NCBI GenBank assembly: GCA_900312665.1
Contig: ONZQ02000001.1
Location: forward strand, 560,954-624,953
Direction of reading: 5' to 3'
Origin: Cephalotrichum gorgonifer
Lineage: Eukaryota; Ascomycota; Sordariomycetes; Microascales; Microascaceae
DNA: 64,000 nucleotides
Made by a program: the position numbers and the translations under genes. Of the stretch, positions 53,143-64,000 are shown piece after piece. The first letter of the stretch is position 1. The number at the start of each line of letters is the position of its first letter. The notes below the pieces were generated by a model, which did not search any database, was not told the origin of the DNA, and was given only the letters and a program-made list of their open reading frames with translations.

Positions 53143-56038
53143 TCAACCTTCATAGAACCCGTCCTCCTCGTCAGGTAGGTTGGCGAGAGTCTCACGCCCG
53201 CTCTGGGGAGAAAAGAACTGGCTAAGCATCGCTTGATGGCTTACTCCATTAATGGGACGGAACGAATTATGCGGCATAGCGATGTCCGATCGGTATTCGC
53301 TTGTCATCGGGCCTGAAAAGGGGTTGAAATGGAGATCTCCTGGGTGAAAACAGAGAGGGTTGTTGCTGTTGAAGCTGGCCCCTCCGGAGATTCCATCATG
53401 GGCCCCAGTGTTAAACAAATGGCCGTTATCGTTCGCTTGGGGAAACCGCACGTATCCAGAGGTAATGTTCTCCTTCTCCGATTCGCAAAGACGTGAATGT
53501 ACATGCTTCGTGGTCGAGTTCGTTGACGCAAGACTCATATTCGTGCTAAGAGACTGAAGCGGAAGTTTATGGCGGACGCGAAAACTGAGGTTCGTGTTAC
53601 TTATTAGTCCATTTCCTCCAGATAGTGTACAGAAATGAATGCTTACTCAATGTCGAGCCTAGACTCGCTTGAGGACGGCCGATCCAATCCGGCATCTGTG
53701 CCTGTTAGTACTCGTAGCGACACTGCCTCCTGGCATTGCGACGAGCTGGGAAAGGATGGTCATGGTGATAGTGATAGTGCTGTCTGGATGAGGAAGGAGA
53801 CTCAGACTGACTGAAGTGGCGAGAGCCATTTCCATCATTGAACACATCTAAGGTACTGCGCATTGGCATCCCGTGGCCGTTATGCCCATTCGAAGCTTGA
53901 CTGTGAGTTGCAGGGTGGCTATTCGTTTCGTCGAGACATTCGTCCTCGTCGTCCTGCATTGCCCTGAGCGTTGTCTTTCTTCCCCGTTTCTTGGGCTCCG
54001 GTTTGGGGGTCTGAGTCTAGTTAGGAGGATCATAAAGGCATGGCAAAGCACCTGCAAACTTACCGGGGAGCTCTCAATCGAGGGGCTGGCATAAACATCC
54101 CGAGTCTTCTGGTACTCAAGGTCCAGGTTGTAAACAAATTCGTCGCGGGAGATAGTAGTAGAAAAGGCCTGCATTTGGTCAATGACAGATTTGTCTTTGC
54201 GCTGGTTACGCATTCGCTTCATTTCATCGGTCGCAGCATCGAACATGTTCATTCCTGGCCAACAGGCGCCCTTCAACTTCGGGAGGTCATCCTCATCCTC
54301 AGCAAACCCCTTCGAGTGGAATGTTTGGAAGGAATTACAAGAGGTGGAAGGGGTGAGGAAGGGCGGCTTCGGAGAATCAGCAAACCGGACACTGCTCGAC
54401 GTCCTAGGCAATGACGGCGCTGGCGTGTTGCGTAAGTTGCCCATATACTCCCCTCTCTCCGTACGGTGTGTCAGGCTCTTGGAGGAATGGGAAACGGTGC
54501 TGTCGTTCGCTTCAAGTTTTATGGCCTGTTTACCACCCCTCCCGGGCTTTGGTGTCTATCAGCCAGTTGGTCAGACACCAGCTTCGGTGCTACAAATAGG
54601 CGATCACTTACAGGAATAGAATCGTTTCGGCTCTTGCGCTTCTTGCCAGCTTCCTTCTGGTCGCGCTGCGCGAGCCTCTCGGCAAGGAGTTTCTCGATGC
54701 CGTGGTCCACATACCACTCGTTGTACTGTTCGAGTATCTCAGAAGCGGCTGTGTCGCTCAACGCTCGAATCTTGAGCAGCTGATGGGCGTGCAAGTGGCC
54801 CTTGGAATTAACATGCGTTAAAAGATGCGATATATCCGAAAACCGCTGTTTATTCGGGCAGGCAGCACAAGTGAGCGGAATGGAACCATCGGGTCTCACG
54901 GCTCCGGTAGCTGCCACGGAGGTGGTAGGGGCCATGGTGCAAGGCTGGTTAAGAGACTATTAGCATCGGACACCATATTCTGGAAGCCAAAGGCCGGCAA
55001 GGCAACCCAACTGGGCAGGAAACCCAAGGCGGATTCCGTCAGTCAGTCGGCAGTGAGCATCAACGATGTAGGCAAGTGAACGGAAATAGAAATGCCACCC
55101 GACACAGAAAGGGCATGAAACATGCGAGGTGGTGGAAAGATCCGGCAGGGCGACCGTAACGAGAGGCAGTTTTCGGCCTCGCATCCCAGCTGGGGGATGG
55201 TTTCCGGTGATGTATGACGGGAGGAATGGAAGTTGGGAAGAGTGGGGTTACAGAGGATGCTAGTAGCTGGCTGTACAGACTTTGGAAATCATAGTCTGAA
55301 GGACAGATGTGAGATGAAAGTGAAGCATGGGATTAACGAGGTGCCGTGCACTTTCCATGGTCTGCCACGAGTGTGCAGAAGGGAAGGTGCTCGTCGAGAC
55401 CACTCGTCAGGAAGGCACCATGGGGTCCTCGGGGATGGGACAGGAAGGAACGAAACAGTAGCGTTACCCAGTACTAAGGCACGCGAGAAGAGAAGAAATC
55501 AGTCACTTACCTCGATGGCACCTTCTCGATCTCGTGGCTCCATTTTAAGAGTGCGTGGAAGGCTCTCCTGCGGAACCAGAGGCCCATTATGTACAGGAGC
55601 TGTCGTCAGCTCGGTCGGATGAGCGCTTTGCATGTGCATGTGGTTTTGAAGGTGTATATGGTCTCCCAAGAAGTGACACGAGTCGTTGATAAGAAGGTCG
55701 TTCGCTGATTCGAGGCCAGGAAAACTATGTACGGGCGGGAACCCTGCAGTACCTTGATACTGTCCGAACTGCCCAAACTCTTCCATGTTTCGTCCTTGAG
55801 CAAATTGCGTTGGTTGGAACCCATGTAGTCCAGCAGGATCTATATGAGTCCCATCGAAGTTGTAGACAAAACGAGGCTGCCCAATGGGGTAATGAGGCTC
55901 GTAGCTTCCGTACTCCTCCTGTAGCTTGGAGCCATCTGACTCCATGGAGGAACTGCTCGTCGTGTAACGAGAAACTTCCTGGCATGTGTAGGGATAAGTA
56001 TCGTCTCCTCCATCAGGACTTCCCATGGTTGTATACAT
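53143..56038 (-). CDS. C2H2-like zinc-finger protein, multi-exon
   Basis: Proposed exons are 55511-56038, 54612-54944, 54064-54525, 53743-54010, 53647-53701 and 53143-53584, giving 695 aa. Most junctions have GTAAGT/GTAAGC donors and CAG acceptors, and all are in frame. The 53702-53742 intron (41 nt, GTCGCA donor, TACTAAC branch) is unusually short; an acceptor 6 nt further is possible. The first intron is about 566 nt. If it is not removed, a separate gene would start at 54935 (MAPTTSVAATG). Exon 1 encodes a Tyr/Gly/Pro-rich low-complexity region. After it comes one zinc finger, LTCAACPNKQRFSDISHLL followed by THVNSKGH, then a helical stretch and basic KKRKSR. An AT-hook-like PKKRGRK segment follows mid-protein, and a His-rich patch (HYHYHHDH). 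Probably a nuclear DNA-binding protein; no closer family recognised. Confidence 0.68.
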
Positions 56039-57501
56039 GGCCGGTGTCTCTGCTACAATAGGGGACGCGACAGGGCAAAGTTAGTATCTCGTACTCGAAG
56101 AGCAGCTCGCATCACACCTACGTTCTGCCTTCCTCATCGAAGAAACATAGTTGGGGAAAGTAGAGGGTCGGGGTGGATACCAAAACAAAAGATACGGCAA
56201 GCTCTCCAAGAGGGTGTGTGCTCTTCGAACCTTCGATCGGGTAGTTCGTGGTGGTTTCTGATAGCCTCTTTGTGGTTTCTAGTGAAACCATGAGCTGTGA
56301 TAGGTTTTAGGAGTGGCTCAAGAGCCAAGATTTCGTCACAACTTCACCCAGATGATGTGATGGTTTGTGTGGTCCTGATCCGTGGAGTTGCTTCTGTTGA
56401 ATGGAGATAATGGTGGGTGGGTGGGTTGCTCTTGCCTTGCCCAGAAGTAATTGTTCAGCAGGAAGGTGCTCCTGGTGGTGCCGGGCCTGAGCTTGTGACC
56501 GGCTTTGGGATGAAAGTCACAGCCACCTGAGGTGACAAAAAGGAGACCTGAGATAAAAAAGAATACAACAGGAAGTCGAGATGTGGTGAGTGAAGAAGGG
56601 ATCATGTTTCAACTGGGTGCCTTATTAAGGGAAGTACAACAACAAGATTGATTTGCACTTTGTTGGCGTAGATATGGAGTTGGAGGAAGGAACGACGCTG
56701 TATGGGCTCAGATTTTGAGATTCTTCTAGATAACCCTCCATCTCTCATTTAGTATGGCCGAGGAGAATAACTGAGAACATATTATACTCTGAGCAAGGGT
56801 CATAATGCGGAACCCTCTCGGAGCATCTAGGGAACGCGGTCTTTCGGAGGGAGCAGGATGGAGTCGTTGGTCTACATGTAATGTACTTGGAAGGATAATT
56901 GATATGAATGGGGGGACTGATACTAGCGAATGCGTCGTCACTTGATTTTCGAAGGTGAGAAGATTGAACTTTGGGAGGGAGAAGGGCGGGGCTGCTCATG
57001 GGGAATCCTCTACACCGAAATGGGGAAGGTCGGCCATGGCTTTACGGATGAGGCCGATATGGCCGGCCAAGAAGACAGTGACAGAGAAACCTGCCAGATC
57101 CGACTCCGAGTGGAAATGTTCCCAACTTAACAGGCCAAAGAAAACAGTCTAGATGATGGCTGAGGGGGATGAATAGGCGGAGTAGGATTTGTTTAAGAGG
57201 AATGCTATGATATTATTGGCATCGTTCTTGGTTTATATACAGACAGAACACGGTCCTACTCACTCTTATAGGCGCTGTATCCTTGACAAGAGAACCGCCT
57301 ATGATGATTCTAAGCACTGGGCATATCCACACATGGTAAAGCGATGCCCCTGGAAAGCAGCCATTTCTTCTTCTCCTCTTGCCTCGTTCCTGGCTACCAT
57401 AGGGCGCATACCACTCAGCTAGCAGGTTAATCGGTCGCAAGGGATCAGAGGCATGTGTCACATCCCGGAGAGGGTAGCCAGGTAGCATCGGGCAGAAGCC
57501 A
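56039..57501. other. Long upstream region of the zinc-finger gene
   Basis: This holds the leader and promoter of the zinc-finger gene and the 3' flank of the Rab GGTase gene. A minus-strand 89-codon frame (56336-56605) begins with a hydrophobic signal-like stretch (LPVVFFFISGLLFVTSGG), but its remainder is low-complexity, so I do not call it a gene. The region could include a long 5' UTR. Confidence 0.4.
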
Positions 57502-58555
57502 TCACGCTCCGCCTAAGACCCTCTGAGTCGTCTTCCTCGGCAAGCAGTAAACAGGGTCAACGGGCTCCAGTCCCGGGTACCCCAAGAGGCTTAAGCCCGT
57601 GACCCCGAACAGAGTGTGCCAAACGTCGACCATGTTCCCGGGCCGGTCAGAAATACCGCCACGCTCAACATCCTGGCACCGCAGGATGAACCCGATGAGC
57701 TTCTCCCGGTCTATCCAATGCGATCGACCGATGATGTCCAGGCTGCTCAATACCCACCAGCTGTAGCAGACGTCCTCCTGCTTTTCTGGGCGCCCGTTGA
57801 GGCCGCCACAGGGAACTTGTCGTTCGCTAAGCCACTGCCCCAACTTGTCGACATCGACCAGATCTAATCGGCCGGCAATGGCCAGTGCCGCGACGCAGGT
57901 GAATATCTGGCCAGAATGAGACTCAGCACCCGGGCCGGTTCCGTATCCACCGTCGAAGTTCGCGCAGGAAGCGACGTGCTGTACGGCCTTCTCGACGTCC
58001 ACGAGGTCCAGGAGTCCAAGAAGAGAGAGGGCGTTGAATGCCCCGTAGAGGAACCGCGTGTCTTCTTCGCCCCACTCGTCGCCGGCAAAGGTTCCCGTTT
58101 CCCGGTTTTGCAGGTTCGCGATGACTGTAAGGCGTTAGTAGTCTCACCAACGGAGATGAAATAGCATATCAAGAGCACGTACACCCTCCAACCTTGGCGA
58201 CCCCTTGGCCTCGGGTCTCTAATTCGTCCACAGCGTCGAGCATTACCAGCAGCTGGACGGCACTGACGGTGGAGAGCATGTGGGCATCGTGACCCGGAGC
58301 AGCACCGAACCCGCCATTCTCATGTTGGCATGATAGAACGAAGTCTATAGTGTCGGCCCGTGGAAGTGCATCTGGGCGTCCGAGGAGGTGGAGCGCAGTT
58401 AGTCCCCAGTACACGCCGTTCAACCTGAGGTGCTCCGTCAACCAGTAGTTGTAATCATCTTTCTTGGTGTCCAGAGTCTGGATATACACCACATGGGCAT
58501 CGGTTGCGAGACTGGGGTCCCCGGGTGCGGCGTCAAGTGTACTCGCCATTTTCAT
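57502..58555 (-). CDS. BET2: Rab geranylgeranyltransferase (type II) beta subunit
   Basis: Exons 58183-58555 and 57502-58124 give 331 aa, normal for this subunit. The 58-nt intron has a GTACGT donor, a TACTAAC branch and a TACAG acceptor. The beta subunit, with alpha (Bet4) and Rab escort protein, attaches geranylgeranyl groups to C-terminal cysteines of Rab GTPases for vesicle traffic. Prenyltransferase repeats are visible: GGFGAAPGHDAHMLSTVSA, GTFAGDEWGEEDTRFLYGA, GGYGTGPGAESHSGQIF, GGLNGRPEKQEDVCYSWW and GGISDRPGNMVDVWHTLFG. The zinc ligands are Asp and Cys in EDVCYSWW and His in DVWHTLFG. Start at ATG 58555 (MKMASTLD); Met3 at 58549 is equally possible. Confidence 0.94.
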
Positions 58556-60972
58556 CGAAGGAGAAGGCAAGCAACCTGGAGGTTAATGGGGAGCCTGGAG
58601 GGGCTATGATTGTCGTCATGGGTGGGTGAGAGTATGTATAGCCGAGCATTATCCGGGCTACTCATAATCCCTTTGCACCATTCACAAGCCATCGCGCCTA
58701 ATAGTACCATCTTTGTTTCCAGTCGTCAAAGGGACCGTCAAGGAAACATCCCGACGTCACCCAGATAGGGTTATTGGTTCCACGATACGGGCTTAGGTCC
58801 ATGTATGAGCGAAGAGGATCGCGGGCATAATATCTCGATTTTACCTGTTGACCTCGCCATTATTCAGGAGCGAAGGAAAAAAAGTCAAGATTCAATCCTC
58901 CTCGTTCCTGGCCTAGGCCTGTTGTGGTTAGATGATGTCTGCTTGGTGTGATCAGGGTCTCTTGGCTCTCACGACCTGAGGTTTGGCATCTGGCCTGTGC
59001 ACAGGGCCAAGTGTGGGGAAAGACCATTAATATTACGAGTATAACCAGGATGGGGTGGCCCAACCATGAGGTCCGCCCTTAAATGATTTCGAAGGGGACC
59101 TGTCTTCTTCCTATTCCGTCTATCCTTCCCAAACTTTGCCCAAATGGCGGCCAGAACCCCCTGTCTTCCTATCGTTCACTGCTAGGAGCAGTCTGGCTTT
59201 AGCCGTGCCGAGAAGGAAGACGCATCCGTCTGATGCCCCCCCCCCTGAGCATCAATCGTGAGCTTCTGAAACAACTAGTTCGGTGTGCTTCGATCTAAGC
59301 CACGAATGCTGGCGCCACGAGGACAAAACTTGTGCTTGTCGGATACCTGGAGTAGTGTCGGATTTTCAAAGGGTAGGTGGATCTTGCCAGCAAATCATGT
59401 TATAGTGCAGATGAGGGACACGCGCCAGGTGGAGTGTTTACGACGCCTCATCCACACCGACGTCGAATACTAGTGGATAGGGGATAGTGGAGAATTAGCC
59501 CACATCATGGATTACGAAGACATGGCGCATTGGCACGGCCAGGAATAGCTCTGACAAGGCGACGAGTACGTACTCGGGTGGAACGTCCAACGCACCTCCA
59601 TGTGGTACTGGCAGTAACTATACGGTACTCTTCCCCGCGATTTGGGCCTGTCACACGAGACGAGAATATCCCAACGTTCGCATGGCGATCAGGCACTGAA
59701 CTGCAGCCATCCTGTTAGGTTTTCTGGATAGAGTTGAGCCCGCAATCTTCTTCCCAGGTATTATGCTGCTCGATGTTCGAGATTGGCATAGTTTTGGAGA
59801 GAGCCTGATTGGGCTGCGTACCTGGGCTGGTGCGCTTCTATGTTTCAGAAAGTCAATGTACTCGTACTACAGTTTGGTGGGAGTCATTCCAGCTGCTGAC
59901 GCCACAAGGTTTGGAGCATGACTGCGAGTATGAGTACCGGTACAAGCATAAGCACCAGTCAGTGCAAGTGATACGCCTACCTGCGTGTGCTGCAGGCTCG
60001 CTTGCGTTTTGATATCGGAACTTTCAGCCGGGGGGATCTCGCGTTTCCCAGGATGAAACAACCTTCTGCGGTTGACTGGCAGGCACGACCTATCAATTGG
60101 GGGCAAACTCCTGCTCAGTAACTTCTCGTCGCGTACGTGATGCTCAGTGACGCTCCACCCGTAGGAATGATATCGTGTCGAGCCCCAACTCGTCGTCAAA
60201 GTTGGCATTACCCTTCCATCATCTCTAGCTCTGTCGATCTCCGCTGCCATGTGGTCGTTGTCAGCTGTGCATTTCTCAAGAACTCGAGAAGGAAGGTGGT
60301 AACTATGAAGTAGTTAGGCCACCCACCGCCCATCAATGGAGGAACCAAAATTGTTAGTAATACACATTGAAATATTCTGTTCTACTCCTCTCTCCCTATA
60401 CCATACGAGCGCAGCCACTATCTCCATACGAGCGCGCAGTCCGTCAACCGTTCCTCAATTATTAGCGCGCAGATCTCTCCGTGGAAAAGCACGTCTATTT
60501 TTACCACTTGCCCCCGCTTTCCGCCCCCTCCATTCTCCCTCGCCCCCGCCCCGCCTCCTGCCCCTGGACTATCGTGCCTCCTCTGTCTCAGACCAACGTG
60601 AAACTGCGAATATTATCCTGTGCAGCCATTCGGTTTTTTCCTTCGGTCTCCAACTCGTGGTTCACACCTCCCTCACCCTTGCTACCCGCCCCCCGGTTAC
60701 AGGTGCCTCTCTACATTGCTCCGTGCAACGTTCATCGCCGCGCCAGCAATCCATCGCATAGGCCTGTCGCCTATCACCCGCAGCCTCTCCACCCGTCCAC
60801 CTCTCACTCTAATCCGCTGAAGTGTGTGTCCGTTCACGTCTGGGGGCGCAAGCGCGCGCCTCGTCCTGAGCTCGGTGCTTGCTCCTTTCTCTATTATCAG
60901 GACCCTCACCCTGACAATTAAACCTCCTAGCTTGGCCTTCCCTCGCGCCGAATTGCGTATAGCGTCTGAAGA
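58556..60972. other. Long divergent intergenic region before the RhoGAP gene
   Basis: 2.4 kb without a supported gene. A 127-codon minus-strand frame (59867-60250) is open but lacks any domain. The 450 bp before the RhoGAP start are strongly pyrimidine-rich (C and T tracts at about 60380-60700), typical of fungal core promoters and leaders. A poly-C run is at about 59237-59246. Confidence 0.45.
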
Positions 60973-63459
60973 ATGGGGCGAAAACCAGCTCCACAGCCGT
61001 TGGCCCTGTCTGATGCGACGGCCACTGGCACGGCCGCCCCTGGCGACGACCGTCAGACTATCCGTCAGGTCCACTCTCCTCTAACCTCCACCACCTCCCC
61101 GACCACTTCCTTGCGATCTCCACGTTCTCCTCTTTCTCCCTTCCGGCTCGGTCCCAAAAAGTCCCCCCGCGATCAAAATAGACACGACCCTTCTGCTGCC
61201 GATGAACCCCGTAAATCTCGCCAACTCCGGAAATACAGCCCGACCCCAAGTCCTGTCAAGAGCGCGGATCCTGCCCGCAGCCAGGACCAGAGCCACATTC
61301 AGGACTCGCGACAGCGTCACGATCCTGGCCGAGACGAAGAGCCCCGGTCGCCATATCTTCCCTTAGCCGCGACACTACACCAGGCCTCCCTCGGACCCCC
61401 ATCCAACCCCACAGAGTCTGGTGCAGGGATAATATCCAGAGGTCCGGAAAGTCCCCCGATGGCGGGAACGGGCCCGAAATACGCAGGTATGGATACCATA
61501 CCCCCTTTCAATCTCTATGCGTTTCCCCCCTTCTGTAGGCAGGGTTCCACGATTTGCATCCGACTGCAACCCTGTTTCTCTGCTCTGTCAAAATCCGGTT
61601 GCTCCGCCCCAAACCCCTGTGAATGTGGGACGTGTTCCCCCCTCCCACTGTCAGCTCGTATACGAGTACTGGCCAGGTTTTGTGCGCCCTGAACAGAGAT
61701 GGGACGGGCGACGAAAATCTTTAGCCTGATATTTCGTCAATTGCGCCCTCCTTATTTTATGCTTGCCCTTTTTTTTTGTGTGAGCCCTTTTGAGATGGTT
61801 GCGACCACAGGCTGACAAGTTGGACCCCCGCCCTGTTGCGAAACAGATGCGTCGTATGCAGCAGATCACTCAATTCAGAAACCAAACCCCTCCTTACCTT
61901 CCAAATCCGATTTGTCGCTCGCCTCGGCCGACCACGAAACAGCATCCACTCCGAAAAGAGCAAAACCCAAACCATTTGGACTCTTGGGCCGAACAAAATC
62001 CCAGCGCGAAAGGGAGCGGAATAGATCGTTGTCACGCGAACGAGCACGAGATTCCGTGGTCCCGCCTCTCCCCTCGACGAAGACGAGCGTGACGACGCAC
62101 CTCGATCGGTCATACTCCCAGGGACGCTCCGGCCCCAGGACCGCCCCGTTACAGCCCCAGGACAGGTCTCTGCGAGAGGTGATGTCGTCTGCCGTGCGCA
62201 ACCGGTCGGAAGACCGCGCGGGTCTACGCGACACCTCAAACAAGGAGAACCACAGGGAGAAAGAGCACCTGAGGAGCCACCCCTCGTCGTTCCGCGACAA
62301 TGGGGGAACGTTCCTTAGTGGCCTCAAGAGCTCGTCGACGAGAGCTGCGGGCATGATTCGAGATGGTCTTTTCGGCAAGGCCCAGCGAACAGGGACGAGT
62401 CCTGAAAAGGAAGTCGTCGTCGACGACGAACATTACGTGCTCAAGGTCATCAACCTACCCCTTGTCGAACAGACTCGCAAGACGCGTATATCCAAGCGAC
62501 TAGAGGACTCTAGAGATAAGACGGAATTCTGGATGCCGGCGTTCCCCTGGCGCGCAATCGACTACCTCAACTACAAGGGATGTGACGTGGAAGGTCTCTA
62601 TCGCGTACCTGGCAGCGGCCCCCAGATCAAGAAGTGGCAAAGGAAGTTCGACGAAGGTATGTCATGCCCTCTCTTGACCTCGTACCCTTGCTTTAATCCT
62701 AGCAGGGTACGATTCTTGACAAACCTGGGCTAACACGTGTACCTGGGTATAGAGTATGACGTCGACCTGTTCGCCCAAGACGATCTGTACGACATAAACA
62801 TCATTGGCTCCATGCTAAAGGCGTGGCTACGAGAACTCCCCGACGAACTCTTCCCAAAGGAAGCGCAAGACCGCATCTCCCGAGAGTGCGCTGGCGCCGA
62901 GACCGTACCGCAGCTGCTAATAGACGAGCTGGCCAACCTGTCCCCCTTCAACTACTACCTCCTCTTCGCCATCACCTGTCACCTCAGTCTCCTCCTCGCG
63001 CACTCCGACAAGAACAAGATGGATTTCCGCAATCTCTGCATTTGCTTCCAGCCCTGCATGAAGATCGACGTCTTCTGCTTTAAGTTCCTCGTCTGCGACT
63101 GGCGCGAGTGCTGGAAGGGCTGCAAGAACGAGTCCAAGTATATCGAGGAGGAGTACCTCCGCCTAAACCAGGCGCCCCCGCGCGGACTCGCCGAAGCCCG
63201 AAAGCCGGCCAAGGAGGAAGCCCCTGTCGTGGACGACCAAGCTGCGTCTGCCTCGGACGTGAGCTTGGCTCCCGTCCCGGACGACGCCTCGACGCTCCAG
63301 GAAAACAAGAAGGACTCGCCGCCGGCCGGGGCGAACGGCAGGAGTCCCGCGGGGCCCCCACCACAACTCACGATTAACAGCGAGCGGGCTGGAAGCAGCG
63401 ATGGAAACGGCATGCGACCACTTTCCCCCATCATGCCGCTCTCGCCCCTGAAATTCTAG
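60973..63459 (+). CDS. RhoGAP-domain protein
   Basis: Exons 60973-61486, 61847-62656 and 62753-63459 give 676 aa. The first intron is long (360 nt; GTATGG donor, CTGAC branch, AACAG acceptor) and its exact ends are less sure. The second (GTATGT donor, TATAG acceptor) splits the GAP domain. The first ~400 residues are Ser/Pro/Arg-rich and disordered, with basic patches (KSQRERERNRSLSRERARD). The RhoGAP domain covers about 440-610. The catalytic arginine finger is in EGLYRVPGSGPQIKKWQRKF, followed by DINIIGSMLKAWLRELPDEL, then LSPFNYYLLFAITCHLSLLL and MDFRNLCICFQPCMKID. It stimulates GTP hydrolysis by Rho/Rac/Cdc42-type GTPases and so acts in polarity, cell-wall or actin control at the cortex; the target GTPase is unknown. 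No PH, SH3 or BAR domain is seen. Confidence 0.9.
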
Positions 63460-64000
63460 GTGGGAAACATTCTCGCCGAGTTTTCCGCCGAAGGGTGTCT
63501 TAAGGGTGACGTACTCTTCTTGCCCGGCGCCGTGGCGAATAGAATCGTGTGTACCACATAACACACACCACACCAGTCCCCGGCCGGCCTTACGATATTA
63601 CGCCGTCCACGAATTTCCTTTGTCGCAGCATTCTCGCCCGTCCTCGGGCCGACCACGATTGCTTGATTTGTGTTCCCGTTCTTCGAATTCATTTCGGCCC
63701 GGTAGCGCCCCCCCACGGGAAGGACGTATCTGCGTCGGAGATGCGGGTCGTTTTTTCTTCCTCTTTGCTTCTTTTTTCATCGACTTTTGTACGGCGTGGG
63801 GGGTGGAAGCGGTGCATGATGGATTAGCACTCACTGCCGAGGCGCACAACTCGATTTTTTTTTTTCTTTTCTTAATTGGGTTTCCATTTTGTTTGACTTT
63901 CTTTTTATATGTCCGTGGGTACTTATTTGTCTAACGGATGGAATACGAAAGGAGTTTGCATCAATGAGGGAAAGGAAGAAAGAGGAAGAGGAGGGAATGG
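63460..64000. other. 3' flank of RhoGAP gene to window end
   Basis: T-rich 3' UTR-like sequence (T tracts at 63760-63775 and 63856-63866). No gene seen. Confidence 0.5.

Noticed and set aside
56336..56605. 89-codon minus-strand frame with a signal-like N-terminus
   Set aside because: The rest is low-complexity and lies in the leader/promoter of the zinc-finger gene.
59867..60250. 127-codon minus-strand frame
   Set aside because: No domain, and no splice or neighbour support.
1..64000. CRISPR arrays, intact transposons or rRNA genes
   Set aside because: No regularly spaced repeats, transposase ORFs with terminal repeats, or rRNA-like sequence were seen.

Overview
The window is nuclear DNA of a filamentous ascomycete, most likely a Sordariomycete. 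Genes carry short introns (about 40-120 nt) with GT donors, CTAAC/CTGAC branch sites and YAG acceptors. Several families are typical of that group: a DUF7703 membrane protein, Dal5-type MFS permeases, a fungal HNH endonuclease, a FAR1-domain protein and a GH125 mannosidase. The species cannot be named from sequence alone. All gene models were spliced by hand, and exon positions are in each entry. There is one assembly gap (N run, 8518-8748).

The left part (1 to about 37 kb) is accessory and loosely packed. A Gfo/Idh/MocA oxidoreductase cut by the left edge is divergent to a Dal5-type MFS permease. Then come a DUF7703 seven-helix protein, a UCH-type deubiquitinase, a single-helix membrane protein beside the gap, a fungal N-terminal-domain plus ankyrin protein, a flavin amine oxidase, a Rieske protein, a clearly degenerate HNH endonuclease relic, a small bacterial-like protein, a second MFS permease, an F-box protein, an orphan kinase-like protein, a two-helix PLDc_N protein, and an unrecognised minus-strand gene. 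After these lie a Mn-type superoxide dismutase without presequence, an intron-containing tRNA-Met(CAT), a phenolic acid decarboxylase, a secreted S33/TAP-like hydrolase, a membrane-anchored GH125 mannosidase and a small secreted cysteine-rich protein.

The right part (37-64 kb) is mostly housekeeping: PEX1 and MCM7 (divergent), mitochondrial ribosomal protein mS29 (convergent to MCM7), ribosome-biogenesis factor RRS1 (divergent to mS29), a FAR1-domain protein and MSH3 (divergent), a C2H2-like zinc-finger protein, the Rab geranylgeranyltransferase beta subunit and a RhoGAP. MCM7 and MSH3 both have MluI cell-cycle box (ACGCGT) sequences close upstream, which fits shared G1/S control.

No biosynthetic cluster backbone, intact transposon or CRISPR array was seen. 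The most unusual content is in 10-28 kb: a helical-N-terminal/ankyrin protein, a decayed HNH gene, an F-box protein, a minimal kinase-like protein and small proteins of unknown role. This is the kind of fast-changing content found around fungal allorecognition or defence genes, but that link is inference.
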